DNA of 64,000 nucleotides from NCBI GenBank assembly GCA_047495785.1, contig JBLDXI010000054.1:1984001-2048000 (forward strand), in the 5' to 3' direction. The DNA comes from Lepidodermella squamata (lineage: Eukaryota > Gastrotricha). Both the position numbers and the translations under genes were made by a program. The notes below the pieces were generated by a model. The model worked only from the letters and a program-made list of their open reading frames with translations. It was not told the DNA's origin and did not search any database. Below are positions 1 to 10,028 of the stretch, one piece after another; position 1 is the first letter of the stretch, and each line of letters begins with the position of its first letter.

Positions 1-59
1 ATAGTCGAACCAGAAATGGCGAGCAAGATCATCCAAATATACATCGCATAATATCCCAT
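1..59 (-). CDS. Start of a third secreted ankyrin-family gene (cut by window edge)
   Basis: Read on the minus strand, an ATG at 59 opens a frame MGYYAMYIWMILLAISGST that runs off the left edge. It matches the signal peptide of the secreted ankyrin genes at 5797 and 16462 (MGNNTIYILMVLLAISGST in copy A). The base context upstream also matches: all three copies have an AG followed by GCTGATA just before the ATG, suggesting a 5'UTR splice acceptor. Only about 20 codons are visible, so whether the rest of the gene is intact is unknown. Confidence 0.6.
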   Translation of the reverse strand, partial: MGYYAMYIWMILLAISGST

Positions 60-904
60 TTTTATCAGCCTGGATCCGCCAAACTCCAATACAAGTTTTA
101 GTTTTGTTGTTTTTCTAATTACCGCTGCGTATTTGCAGCAGTTCTAAATTAACTAAATTAACTAATTAACTCTAAATTAACTTCCTGATTTAAATAGATT
201 GAAAAACGTTTTTGTACCTACGCCAATATGCGCGATAATAATACGAATGAATCCTACGAATGAAGTAGGGGGTATTTTCGGGCCCAAATTTCACGATCAA
301 AGGGTCCCTCTGTGGTATTTTCGAGATTTCCACCCTCGCCTTTCCCCCGGTACTTCGCGCACTGGTACCGGTGGAATGGAGGATATCGTAACCCCAGTTC
401 ACAATGCCAAGGTGGGAAGTGCCTATAAAGACCAGGGGGGCCAGAGGGAGACCACAGGATTCGAAACCTGTGGTGATGGACGCGGACACCGCTTTCAGCT
501 CGCAAAAATAAAAAATCGAGACGCGCGAGAATTGCAAAATGCCGATGGTATGAATATCGCTTTGAATTTAACGCTCACCTTTGCCAAATTTTTGACGCAA
601 GCGTTAGCCGACCCAGGAATGACTAGCACTACTACCCATGCAAGCAGATAATTATTCGCTATTACAACAATTTCATAGTACCGAACAAAAATGTTATGGT
701 TTCGTGTGGACTTGCGGTTAATTTATTGCCGCGATTTGGAGAATTAACATATAATCTATCTGAGGTGAAATAGGAAAAAACGGACGCGGACACCGCTTTC
801 AGCTCGCTAAAATAAAAAATGGATACCCGCGCTAACTCGGCATACTTAATGTATATGTAGAAATCGCCATTCTCGCACCCAAATGTCGTGGATGGTAACT
901 TTTT
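60..904. other. Non-coding upstream region of the edge copy
   Basis: I see no convincing gene here. Parts resemble the sequence upstream of the other two ankyrin copies (for example around 5920-6010). Two direct repeats of about 40 bp, starting GGACGCGGACACCGC, lie at 478-518 and 782-821. A 7-bp-stem hairpin (CCACAGG/CCTGTGG) at 451-472 looks like a tRNA T-arm but has no matching tRNA around it. Open frames in this stretch lack domain content or splice support. Confidence 0.5.
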
Positions 905-1223
905 GGTCAGCCAAATTGTGACTTTGACAGTTTTAAAGGCCTAAGGTCACATTATTTTCTCATCACTGTCATGAAATAAAAACGAGACTGTGAGAAACTG
1001 CGGATTTATTATTACAGGTGCGAATTAGTGATAAATGAGTGTTACATTTCGACAGTTGTATCGCAGGATACAGAACAAAAAAGCAATAACGTGCGTCATA
1101 ACAAATAATTGAAAAGATAAATATTATGTAAATAAAAGATAAATGGAATTCATCTATTGTCCTCAGGCGCACGCGTTGGGAGAGGAATGTAAGTATGTTC
1201 TATGTATGTTCTTAAGCCGTTTC

Positions 1224-4200
1224 TTATTCTTTCACCCCTTTTTCTCGAAGATAATCCTGCTGTTCTTTGGTCTTCCCTTTTTTTATGGCATATTGCAAGG
1301 CCGTTTCACCTTTCGAATTGACCACCTTCAAATCGACGCCAACCACCTCAACGAGATACTTCAAGACGTTCATAAATTCTTCTCCATACAAGGCCGCGAA
1401 CAAGACGCTTTCTCGTTGTTTGCCATCTCCATTCACATCAGCTCCCTTAGAAACCAAGTACTTGACGAATCCAAGATATCCATACCGGACCGCTATTTCA
1501 ATAGGTCGTTTGTCATCCGCGCCAAGTTTCTCGATGTCAGCTCCATTTTCAATCAGAACCTTGGCTATATCTGTTCTGTTGTTCCGTGCACACCACGTCA
1601 GAGGTGTCCATCCCCATTGATCATTCATGTTGACATCGGCTCCTTTTTCAGCCAAGTATTTCACAACTTCAGTATGCCCACCTTCTACAGCCTTAAGCAA
1701 TGCTGATTGTTCAAGTCCGTCTTTTTTAGATATTTCCGCACCACGCTCTACCAACAACTGTACAATATTTACTAGTCCAGCCCAGGAAGCTATAATCAGT
1801 GGGGTTCTTTGCGGCATATTACCAATCTCAGTAGCTTCGATCGACGCTCCTCTGTCCAGGAGAAGTTTAGTAATCTCCTCGCGATCTTTTGGTTGCGTAT
1901 TGCATGCAACTGCTCTATGAAGCAGACTGCCAGTTGAGACGCTGAAAGCATCATAAATAATAAATTATAAATTACTAACCCCATCGACTCCCCCATTGCT
2001 GGTACCTTGACGTGGTTTGGGGGCTTCGTCCCGACGACCCGGAGGGCTGTGCCGACGGTTTAACCAATGCGGAGAGGCCGATGGATAGAGGCAAACTAAC
2101 ACCAGCCGCACGGCAACGTGGCGAACTGCCTGCGTACACAGCCCATGAAACCCATGAACAACGACAACAAAATCAAATCAACAAACAACTTCCTTTCGAG
2201 AAAACAAATCCAAGCGTTGATACAGAAGGCGAGGGGGCACGCAAACTGCAGTATGACTGGGCCGGCCCAAAGCCGCAAGGACGGTCGGTTCACGACTTCC
2301 ACTCTGCCTGATGCTAAGACGCTTTCGCGAGTTGGAGCTTTTAACGTGAGGACGCTGTTCGAACCTTCAAAACTCGCCCAAGCCTTCAAAGTCCGGGCCG
2401 ACTACAAACTCGGCGCTCTAGGCATTAGCGAACACAGATGGTTAGGTCATGGCGTGATTACGAACGACGATGGATCAGTGTTCTTGTACTCCGGGGGAAC
2501 GGAGCACGCGAGGGGCGTGGGCCTGATGCTCTCTAAGGAAGTTTTACGGTCGATGATCGAATGGGAGCCAATAAGTGACCGTCTGATACGCGCTAGGTTC
2601 CAGGGCAGACACTGTCGAATAACTATTCTGCAGTGCTACGCACCAACTAATGAAGCCGAGGACGAAACTAAAGAATTCTTCTACGAATCACTCCAAAAGT
2701 GCGTAGAAACAGTTCCGAGGCACGACCTCACCATCGTCATGGGGGACCTTAACGCTAAGGTGGGCGCTGAAAACTCAGGTTACGAAAACTGGCTGGGAAA
2801 ACACGGATGTGGGGAGCGTAATGATAATGGCGACCGGCTAGTGGAATTCTGTGCGACGAATCAACTCGTCGTGGGCGGTAGTCTATACCAGCACAAGGAC
2901 ATTCACAAACTGACGTGGGAATCTCCGGATGGCAAAACACGCAACCAGATCGATCATATCCTGATCAATCGGCGGTGGAAGACCTCGCTACGCGACGTTC
3001 GTGTCTATCGCGGTGCGGATTGCTACTCGGACCACTATCCCGTTGTGGGTGCATTCCGGCTTAAACTGGCTTCACCGTCAAGAAAGAAAACTGCTATTCG
3101 CCGAAAAGTGAACATCGCAAAACTTCTCAACCCTGAATGCAAAGCACGATTTGTCGAAGAACTACGTCAACGACTTGGCTGGAAGCCGTCTAGCGAACCC
3201 ACAAGCGTTGAGGGTGAGTGGCAGACCATTCGGGATGCCTTTACCAGTACGGCCGGCGCAACCATTGGTTACGAAGAGAAAAATCGTAGACCATGGATGT
3301 CACAAGAGACATGGACGAAGATAGAGGAGAGAGCAGCTATACACCGCAAACGGCTCCAGCAAACGAGCCTTGCCGATTGTGAAACCACTCAAGCTGAGTA
3401 CAACGCGAAAAACAAGGAGGTAAAACGTAGTGCGAGACGCGACAAGCGCAAATTCGCCAGCGACATAGCTACCGAAGCGGAGAATGCCGGACGAAAAGGC
3501 GACACCAAGAAGCTGTTCCGACTCGCCAAACAACTAGCAGGCGGAACATTTGGGGGCTCGTCAAAATTCGTCAAAGACGAAAATGGCCGCTTGTTGACCA
3601 CGGAGCGGGAGCAAACTCAAAGATGGGTAGAGCACTTCCAAAAGGTGTTAAATCTGCCCGAACCTGAAGTCAAAATTTCTCCCGAGCCAAAAGCTGTCGA
3701 CCTTGACATCAGAACTGACCCTCCAGATAAAGCCGAAATAACAAAGGCGATCCTGGAACTGAAAAATGGGAAGGCGGCGGGCAACGACGGCATAGCTGCC
3801 GAGCTTTTGAAAGCCGACGTCACCCTGTCAACAGAAGTGTTTTACGACCTCTTCAAACGAATATGGAACGAAGAACAAATCCCAAACGACTGGGCCCACG
3901 GCCTGATCGTGAAGATACCGAAGAAAGGCGACTTATCGAACTGCGATAACTGGCGCGGAATCACCCTGCTTTCAATACCAAGCAAAGTTTTCTGTCGAAT
4001 TCTCCTAAATCGAATGAAGAAGCAAATAGACGAACTCATACGCGAGGAACAAGCCGGTTTCCGCGAACTACACAGCTGCATAGACCAGATATTCGCGCTC
4101 AGGTGCATAGTTGACCAATGCCTCGAATGGAATGCGCCCGCTATCATAAATTTCGTCGACTTCAAGAAGGCGTTTGATAGCGTCCATCGGGAAACACTTT

Positions 4201-5797
4201 GGGCAATCCTGCGATCCTACGGCATTCCTGCCAAGATCGTTAACATGATCGCGATCTTCTACAAAGATTACGAATGCAGCGTTCTAACCGGCAATGGGGA
4301 CATGTCGGATAAATTCGCCGTGAACTCGGGGGTCCGTCAAGGCTGTGTTATATCGCCGATATTATTTTGCATCGCCATGGATTTCATCATGCGGTGCACA
4401 AACGACAAAGCGCAAAATGGGATCCAGTGGACTGTTTTCACACAACTACACGACCTCGATTTTGCTGACGACCTCGCTCTACTCGCTACCTGTGCGAAAC
4501 ATCTCCAACAAAAAACCAACAAACTCAAACAAACCGCAGAATACGTCGGTCTCCAGATAAATGTAGCGAAAACCAAGGTAATGCGAGTCAACCTGCCAGA
4601 TATCGGTGACAGCCTGAAAATCGACAACGAGAAGCTGGAAGAGGTGCGTGACTTCCAATACCTGGGAAGTGTCATAAGCCTAGACGGCACTGGTGTTGAC
4701 ATCAAACAGAGGCTAAAGAAAGCTAGAGCGGCATATGCAACCCTCAACAACGTCTGGCGGTCAAAAGAACTCACCCGCAAAATCAAGATCCGCATATTCA
4801 ACGCAATCGTTAAAGCAATCTTGTTATACGGAGCAGAATGCTGGCGATACACAACCGCTGATTTCGCAAAACTCGATGCATTTTACAATCGCTGCCTACG
4901 CAGGATATGTGGCATCCACTGGCCGAAAGTCATCAGCAACTACGAATTGCACCGGCTGGTTGGCTGTCGACCTCTATCTCAGGAGATCAGACTGCGGCGA
5001 TTGAAATGGCTCGGGCATGTCCTTCGCATGAAGTACGATCGCATCCCAAAAGTGGCACTATACTGGCAGCCCATCGGCCAGAGGTTCCGGGGTCGACCGA
5101 AGGCCACTTGGAGGACAACCGTACAAAAAGACCTCGAATCGCTCAATCTCAGCTGGGCGGAGGCGCTTAAGTTAGCCAAACAACGAGAGGCATGGCGGGA
5201 AAAAATTAATAACATCTAATAACCTGCTCTATCTGAACTACCTATATTATCTGTTTTCTGTCTATGAACTGCGAAAATATGTCGTGGGCTGTATGTCCCT
5301 CACGGGATTTGGCATTGAATGAATGAATGAAACCCCATCGACTACTCTGTGGCCTCATAGCGTCTCATCGATACAAAATACGTAAGAGGAATTTTTAAAT
5401 AATAGTTAGCGATTGCGAGAGTATGAGGCTCGTGTGGCTCAAGTTGTTAAAACAAAAGAAAGCTACCTTTCAAGGCCTTATTACAGGGTAAATATTTCAT
5501 GACTTACGGCACAGAGTAGACCCCTGAGACTTGCCATACTCCGCCACTTGTATACCTATTAGGAGTGAACTTGCCGCCAGTTAGCTCATCGATGTTTGCA
5601 ATGAGTGATTTTGCAGCAGTTACATTCAAGTCGCAGAAAATGGTGTCGAAAAGCGAAAAGTACAAATCTCTAACTTCCTCACTTTCCGAAGGCTCCAACA
5701 GACGATTGATTTCGGAAATTACCCTTTTGAAGCATGCCATCGTCGAACCAGAAATAGCGAGCAAGACCATCAAAATATATATCGTATTATTCCCCAT
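1224..5797 (-). CDS. Secreted ankyrin-repeat protein, copy A (LINE in intron)
   Basis: Two exons join in frame: 5797-5508 and 1941-1224, giving 335 aa. The donor is GCC|GTAAGT and the acceptor TTTCAG|CGTCTC; the codon CC+C reads through as Pro. Residues 1-22 are a hydrophobic signal peptide. Residues 23-96 are a unique region with two cysteines (ACFKR, FCDLN). The rest is about six ankyrin repeats (GSLLHRAV, TPLIIAS, GHTEVVKYLAEKGADVN, DKRPIEIAVRYG). A secreted ankyrin protein is unusual, since most are cytosolic. The 3566-bp intron contains a whole RTE LINE; without it the intron would be about 212 bp, as in copy B. Function is unknown. The alternative is that the signal exon and ankyrin exon are separate genes, but the in-frame splice in both copies argues against that. 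Confidence 0.75.
1990..5330 (+). mobile_element. Full-length RTE-clade LINE with 13-bp target duplication
   Basis: The 13-bp sequence AACCCCATCGACT is found at both 1977-1989 and 5331-5343. Copy B of the segmental duplication carries it once (about 15916-15928), the empty site. The insert is 3341 bp, has a single long ORF and ends in a (TGAA)n microsatellite tail at 5314-5330, typical of RTE-like non-LTR elements. The perfect target duplication and open ORF indicate a recent insertion. It sits in the intron of the antisense ankyrin gene, 36 bp on the intronic side of the acceptor. Confidence 0.92.
2145..5219 (+). CDS. RTE LINE ORF: AP endonuclease plus reverse transcriptase
   Basis: An uninterrupted frame of about 1,024 codons from the ATG at 2145; the frame is open further upstream. 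The N-terminal third is an APE-type endonuclease (AFNVRTL, LGISEHRWLGHG, VMGDLNAKVG, QIDHILIN, SDHYPVV). The middle is a reverse transcriptase (KNGKAAGNDGI, VDFKKAFDSVHR, GVRQGCVISPILF and the catalytic FADD). The C-terminus has the RTE-type tail WLGHVLRM and RGRPKATWR. These proteins nick genomic DNA and copy their own RNA into the break. The order and the single ORF match the RTE clade. No stop codon or frameshift was seen, so it may be functional. Confidence 0.93.
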   Translation: MKPMNNDNKIKSTNNFLSRKQIQALIQKARGHANCSMTGPAQSRKDGRFTTSTLPDAKTLSRVGAFNVRTLFEPSKLAQAFKVRADYKLGALGISEHRWLGHGVITNDDGSVFLYSGGTEHARGVGLMLSKEVLRSMIEWEPISDRLIRARFQGRHCRITILQCYAPTNEAEDETKEFFYESLQKCVETVPRHDLTIVMGDLNAKVGAENSGYENWLGKHGCGERNDNGDRLVEFCATNQLVVGGSLYQHKDIHKLTWESPDGKTRNQIDHILINRRWKTSLRDVRVYRGADCYSDHYPVVGAFRLKLASPSRKKTAIRRKVNIAKLLNPECKARFVEELRQRLGWKPSSEPTSVEGEWQTIRDAFTSTAGATIGYEEKNRRPWMSQETWTKIEERAAIHRKRLQQTSLADCETTQAEYNAKNKEVKRSARRDKRKFASDIATEAENAGRKGDTKKLFRLAKQLAGGTFGGSSKFVKDENGRLLTTEREQTQRWVEHFQKVLNLPEPEVKISPEPKAVDLDIRTDPPDKAEITKAILELKNGKAAGNDGIAAELLKADVTLSTEVFYDLFKRIWNEEQIPNDWAHGLIVKIPKKGDLSNCDNWRGITLLSIPSKVFCRILLNRMKKQIDELIREEQAGFRELHSCIDQIFALRCIVDQCLEWNAPAIINFVDFKKAFDSVHRETLWAILRSYGIPAKIVNMIAIFYKDYECSVLTGNGDMSDKFAVNSGVRQGCVISPILFCIAMDFIMRCTNDKAQNGIQWTVFTQLHDLDFADDLALLATCAKHLQQKTNKLKQTAEYVGLQINVAKTKVMRVNLPDIGDSLKIDNEKLEEVRDFQYLGSVISLDGTGVDIKQRLKKARAAYATLNNVWRSKELTRKIKIRIFNAIVKAILLYGAECWRYTTADFAKLDAFYNRCLRRICGIHWPKVISNYELHRLVGCRPLSQEIRLRRLKWLGHVLRMKYDRIPKVALYWQPIGQRFRGRPKATWRTTVQKDLESLNLSWAEALKLAKQREAWREKINNI

Positions 5798-6641
5798 AAC
5801 TTATATCAGCCTGTTAAAAACGTAAAATGAACCAATTTGCGATTTGTGTGGTTGGTTGTGTTTAATTACTGCTGCGTAGTTGGAGCACGTGATGATTATA
5901 ATTATTACCTAATTTAAATAGACCAAAACGCTGCTTTTTTGCACTCATGGTGACATGGATGGGTAATTTTACCTGTCCCGAAGTGCGCGATAAGAATTCG
6001 AATAATGAACAGGGAACAGGTGAACATGTGGACTTACTGGCTATACGGAGAACTTGGCTATTCAAGCGGGGTATGCAAATCCACTTTTTCTGGCCCGCCG
6101 GTGTTTCCTCCGCTCGCGCGCTCCTATTGGTTGGCGCGTTTTACGCGTAAATGCACCTAGCTCGCTAAATCTCAATGTACAAGTCCAAAATTCAGAATAA
6201 CAGATAACAGGACACTGGGTGTGGACATATGCCTGGATTAAGAGCGAAATTTGCGAAAGTTTAATTACTGCTGCGTACTTGGAGCACGTGGAGATTATAA
6301 TTACCTAATATAAATATCCTGCTTTTTGCACATTGCTTTTTGCACTCATGGTGACATGGATGGGTCATTTTACCTGTCCCGCGATAATAATGCAAATGAT
6401 TATCCAAGGGGGACAAGGGAAAAGTGGACTTGAATATTCACGCTGGGTACTTTTTTGTACTCATACCGATGCTTGATCAGAACAAGCGTCCAACCACAGT
6501 CACAGGTATCGTAATCCAGTACAACTTTGAACAAGTACAGGTTTGAAATTTACACTAAAATTGGCTTTTCTATGCGCGCGCTCCTATTGGCTGGCGTGTT
6601 TTTCGCGTATAATTGCACCCAGCTCGAATTTCATTGCAGCC

Positions 6642-6696
6642 ATAGAGAATAGAGTTACCTATAGTGCCTAGAGTTTAGGTAACTCTATTCTCTATG
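6642..6696. mobile_element. 55-bp palindromic micro-element with 9-bp target duplication
   Basis: ATTGCAGCC is present at 6633-6641 and again at 6697-6705. Copy B has it once (17235-17243). The 55 bp between are nearly one perfect inverted repeat, with arms of about 20 bp (ATAGAGAATAGAGTTACCTA and its complement). A 9-bp duplication is typical of Mutator-like elements, but there is no coding capacity and no clear family. Confidence 0.75.
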
Positions 6697-7499
6697 ATTG
6701 CAGCCTTCCTCTCGCGTTCAGCCAACTCTCAATGTGCAAGTCCAAAATTCAAAATAACACGACACTAGGTGTTGATAGCCTATATGGGTGTTGATATGCG
6801 TGGATTAAGAGCAAAATTTGGGGTTTTCGCGTTTTCATAGTTCATAAGTTTAGGTATTGTTCAAATGACGACGCGAGGCTATTTTAGTACGCAACTTCTA
6901 GTTAGTGGTTTAAACCTGAATAATTTTTCATAAATAAAGCGTTTTCTTCCGAAAAAAGTCAACCACATTCAAACTCACATTCCAAATTCAATCTCTTCTG
7001 TTAAATCAATATTTTAAATTTTAAATGCTTATAGCCAGTATTTTTTCAAAAGGAGCTGAAAGTCATGAAATGCCGTGTTTCATCAAATAATAGCCATGGC
7101 TACTACTTTTTCCGAAACTCCGAAAATGGTCCAAAAAGAGGCAATTATTCGAGCGGGCTATTATTTGAGGGGGGCTATTATTTATTGGCAATTGGCAAAT
7201 TTCATCATCGCAAGTCGTTTCCGCGGTTGACCTCTCTGTTGTCTGACCTACGCTGCTAATCTCTCCTCGACATCCGCAAACACCACCTCAAACCCGCTTA
7301 GCAGTTGTAGGCGATAAAATTGTACGTGTGTGCTGTTAAATGTTTCACTGGATAACTCACTGTAATGTCCCGCCGGTTTAACCTACGGGTTGCGGCGATG
7401 TGTATTTTCGATTTTCGGTCAATAAACCCATTCCAATTAGGACAGCTTTGTCCCTCCTCCAGCGCGCCACCTGCTTCGGACAAGGCAAAGCGTCACGCC

Positions 7500-7854
7500 A
7501 CGATGCAGTCGATGCAGCAGAATCGATAACAGCTATGGCCAAGTTGTAACAGGTCTTGATAGGGTAACCGATTCGACGAGAGATGGCACTACGACAACTC
7601 CACAAGACGGCGACAGATCAACTACAACAAAAACAACAAAAACAACAACAACCCCTCAACCATCCAGCAGCGAATCGACTGATTCCTCGTCTGATTCAAC
7701 CAGCTCGGCAATATCTGCTTCTGGGGATCTTCTCAATAGAAAAATGAAAAATGACCGGCAGCGCTTTTTCCAAAGCCGAGAGAATCGCTCAATAGTGTGC
7801 AGAAAACAGAAAACTTTCTCTCCCATGAGTCCGATATGTCTGGTCAACGTCTAA
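7500..7854 (+). pseudogene. Thr/Ser-rich gene fragment, copy A
   Basis: A frame open to the TAA at 7852-7854 codes for DSTRDGTTTTPQDGD, then Thr/Lys-rich sequence, then SSSESTDSSSDSTS. It resembles the small secreted Ser/Thr-rich protein at 18531, but no ATG or signal peptide was found upstream in frame. It could be a downstream exon whose first exon I cannot place, or a relic. The copy B equivalent is at 17650-17829. Confidence 0.45.
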
Positions 7855-8566
7855 AGGTGGGTTCACAGACTCGGCGACACGGCGACACTGTCGCGCGCGA
7901 CATCGCGACTGTCGCGCACTTGTCGCGCTGAAACAGCCGAGCGACTCACATAGATAGTCACGGTTGAGACACGCTGTCCAAACCCATTGTGCGAAATAAT
8001 AAGAAATGGTAATGGAAGCAGCCTTATTTTATTGCTCCTCGTCGTAGTACGTAATTTCTTTATTATAATAAAAAGCTTTTTCATTCTGCTACGGAACTTA
8101 GCCCACGCTAACAAACCAATAAGCTAATGTAGCGCCTAAGTCAACAGCAAAATCTCGAGGTAACCGAGCTAAATTTAAAACAGTGCGGTTGTTTATCGGC
8201 ACTTTGAGTGGGGATTAGGATTAAAGCAATTATAATTAACCGGATACTTTGATCGCACACCTTGTCGCCTTGTCGCGTCGCGAGGTCGAAAATCCCCTAT
8301 TTTCGAGCCAGTTCCTGCGATAAGCGACAACATCCATTGTTTTCGACGTTGCCAGCTGTTACGCAACGCTATTGTTAGAGCGCGCGACAGATCGCCCAGT
8401 CTGTGAACACCCTTGCCATAAGTCGCCAGCGACGCTGATGCGACACGCGCGACTCACGCGACACCGTCGAGTCTGTGAACACCCTCGCGATAATCGCGCG
8501 CGACATTTTAGTTGTCGCGTCGCCACCCTGTCGTGTCGCCCTGTCGCCGAGTCTGTGAACCCAGTT
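7855..8566. mobile_element. Harbinger-like MITE (712 bp)
   Basis: The insert is flanked by TAA on both sides (7852-7854 and 8567-8569), and copy B has a single TAA at the empty site (about 17943). The ends are inverted repeats containing GGGTTCACAGACTCGGCGAC. Further subterminal copies of GTCTGTGAACACCCT lie near 8400 and 8470, and the ends are rich in GTCGCG. A 3-bp TAA duplication fits the PIF/Harbinger superfamily. No transposase frame was seen, so it is non-autonomous. Confidence 0.7.
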
Positions 8567-9011
8567 TAAGGTTTAGGATAACAATTTCCAACTCTCCTTT
8601 TCTGTTTTCCCCATCGGTTCAAAATGCTTAAAAGTACTGAGAAGCCCAGTCAGGATTCCTCGCACCTTGGTCGGGGTCGCGGTAAGGTGGAATGCCTGAT
8701 ACCACTACTCGAAGTGGCGCATGTTAGCTGCCATGCTTTAAATTGCCACATAATTATTGCATGGCATTCAGGCTGGCAACAGGCCGCAGTTCACGAACAA
8801 ATTTTCGCAAATTTTTCCCACCACATCTAAGAATGTGTAGTTGCTTATACGGCGTGCAGCGTTTAGTATAGTATTTTATGCATGTTTTACCTCTCAATTT
8901 TTTATGAACTACCACCTCTCAGGACCGACCGGCATACGTTAGAGTGAACAAATATTTCAAGTTCTACCTCGACCTCGGCTGACGCAAAAGCCATCTATTT
9001 TAGACGAAGAA

Positions 9012-9350
9012 ACCTTTTTTCAGCAGCAGATTTTTTTATTTCTGTATAGCATATTCAAATTGGCTCTGAATCTCACGATTAAAATTTATTTCGATAGCTG
9101 AGGATTAGGGCTGTCTAACAAGCTCGAAGTCGTTGATTTAGTATACACCAACTTAGAGATACGCTGGCGATTTTGACGTCATCTTTCTTTTTTCTCACAA
9201 ATCAAGCTATTGTTGAAACGTGAAAACGAATCGTTCGGCAGAATTCGCGGGCCTAACAATTATTATTATACTATATATCATGGCCTGGCTCGTATAATTG
9301 AATAAAAAAAATCTGCTGCGGAAAAAAGTAAAATCTGCTGCTGAAAAAAG
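9012..9350. mobile_element. MITE-like insertion absent from copy B
   Basis: Copy B reads CTATTTTAGACTGAAC continuously, whereas copy A is interrupted by about 340 bp. The insert begins CTTTTTTCAGCAGCAG and ends with two copies of the complement (ATCTGCTGCGG, ATCTGCTGCTG) followed by AAAAAAG. The flanks repeat about 11 bp imperfectly (CTATTTTAGAC / CTATCCTTTTAGAC), so the exact boundaries are uncertain. It has no coding capacity. Confidence 0.55.
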
Positions 9351-9500
9351 AGCTATCCTTTTAGACTGAACTTGCGTGACTGCAGGGGCAGATTATTAAC
9401 TCAAAAAATGAGCAAAAAATGTTTCGTGATTGTGCGACCTGCCAGCTGAAATACCAGACCATCATTTGGAAGCCTATAAAATGATGGTGGCAGTCCTCAG

Positions 9501-9971
9501 GGGTGTGTTTTTTAAGTCCGGTCCGAAAGAAGTTCAGTTGGTTCGACTCTTTTTTGAACGGTCTAAAAACGTCATGTGCTGCAGGTGCTGTGAAAAGGGT
9601 GAAGACCAAGAAGACCGTGTTGCCATAATATCAAGTGAAATGGGGTGGCTAGTTAAAATAAATTCATCTCAGAAATGGCCACAAATTACCACAACTTCAT
9701 TCAAAGGAGCACGGAGGATGATGGGAGGATGTAGCCGTATGAACACCGTTCACTTCTAGAACTTTTTGGTATATTTTTTGTTTTTTTTTCAGCAGAATTT
9801 TACTCAGATTCCAATTTAACTGGCCACCCCATTTCACTTGATATTATGGCAACACGGTCTTCTTGGTCTTCACCCTTTTCACAGCACGTGCAGCACGTGA
9901 CGTTTTTAGACCGTTCAAAAAAGAGTCGAAACAACTGAACTTCTTTCAGACCGGACTTAAAAAACACACCC
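9501..9971. mobile_element. 471-bp foldback element
   Basis: The two arms (about 9501-9660 and 9810-9971) are near-perfect inverted repeats of roughly 155 bp, differing at about five positions, around a loop of about 150 bp. The ends are GGGTGTGTTTTTTAAG and its complement. The flanks are CAG on both sides (9498-9500 and 9972-9974); copy B has one CAG (about 18478). Read-through RNA could form a long hairpin. Open frames in it are artefacts of the palindrome. Confidence 0.8.
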
Positions 9972-10028
9972 CAGAGGTCACTTATCTCTTCTCAACTTTT
10001 AAAATTTTAAACTGACAGTTATTTGAAG

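Larger units (their letters stand above)
905..9500. repeat. Segmental duplication, copy A
   Basis: This stretch aligns in order with 14868-18480. Shared landmarks are the left flank (GGTCAGCCAAATTGTG), the ankyrin gene, the CCAAT/TATA promoter-like modules, a Thr-rich fragment and the flank before the Ser/Thr-rich gene. Copy A is longer because of insertions at 1990-5330, 6642-6696, 7855-8566 and about 9012-9350, each absent from copy B; the foldback at 9501-9971 and the mariner-like element at 10120 follow immediately to the right. Both copies have the same orientation, with the satellite region between them. Similarity is high by eye over kilobases. Confidence 0.85.

Noticed and set aside
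451-472. T-arm-like hairpin suggesting a tRNA
   Set aside because: No acceptor, D or anticodon arm can be placed around it in either orientation.
1267-1920. Plus-strand frames rich in Ser/Ala opposite the ankyrin gene (repeated at 15206-15859)
   Set aside because: They are antisense shadows of the ankyrin repeats; the minus-strand frame has domain content and splice sites, these have none.
3300-5004. Frames overlapping the LINE ORF on both strands
   Set aside because: Shadows of the endonuclease/reverse transcriptase reading frame.
9361-9759. Two frames of 82 and 109 codons
   Set aside because: They lie in and beside the arms of the foldback element, mirror each other across it, and have no domain.
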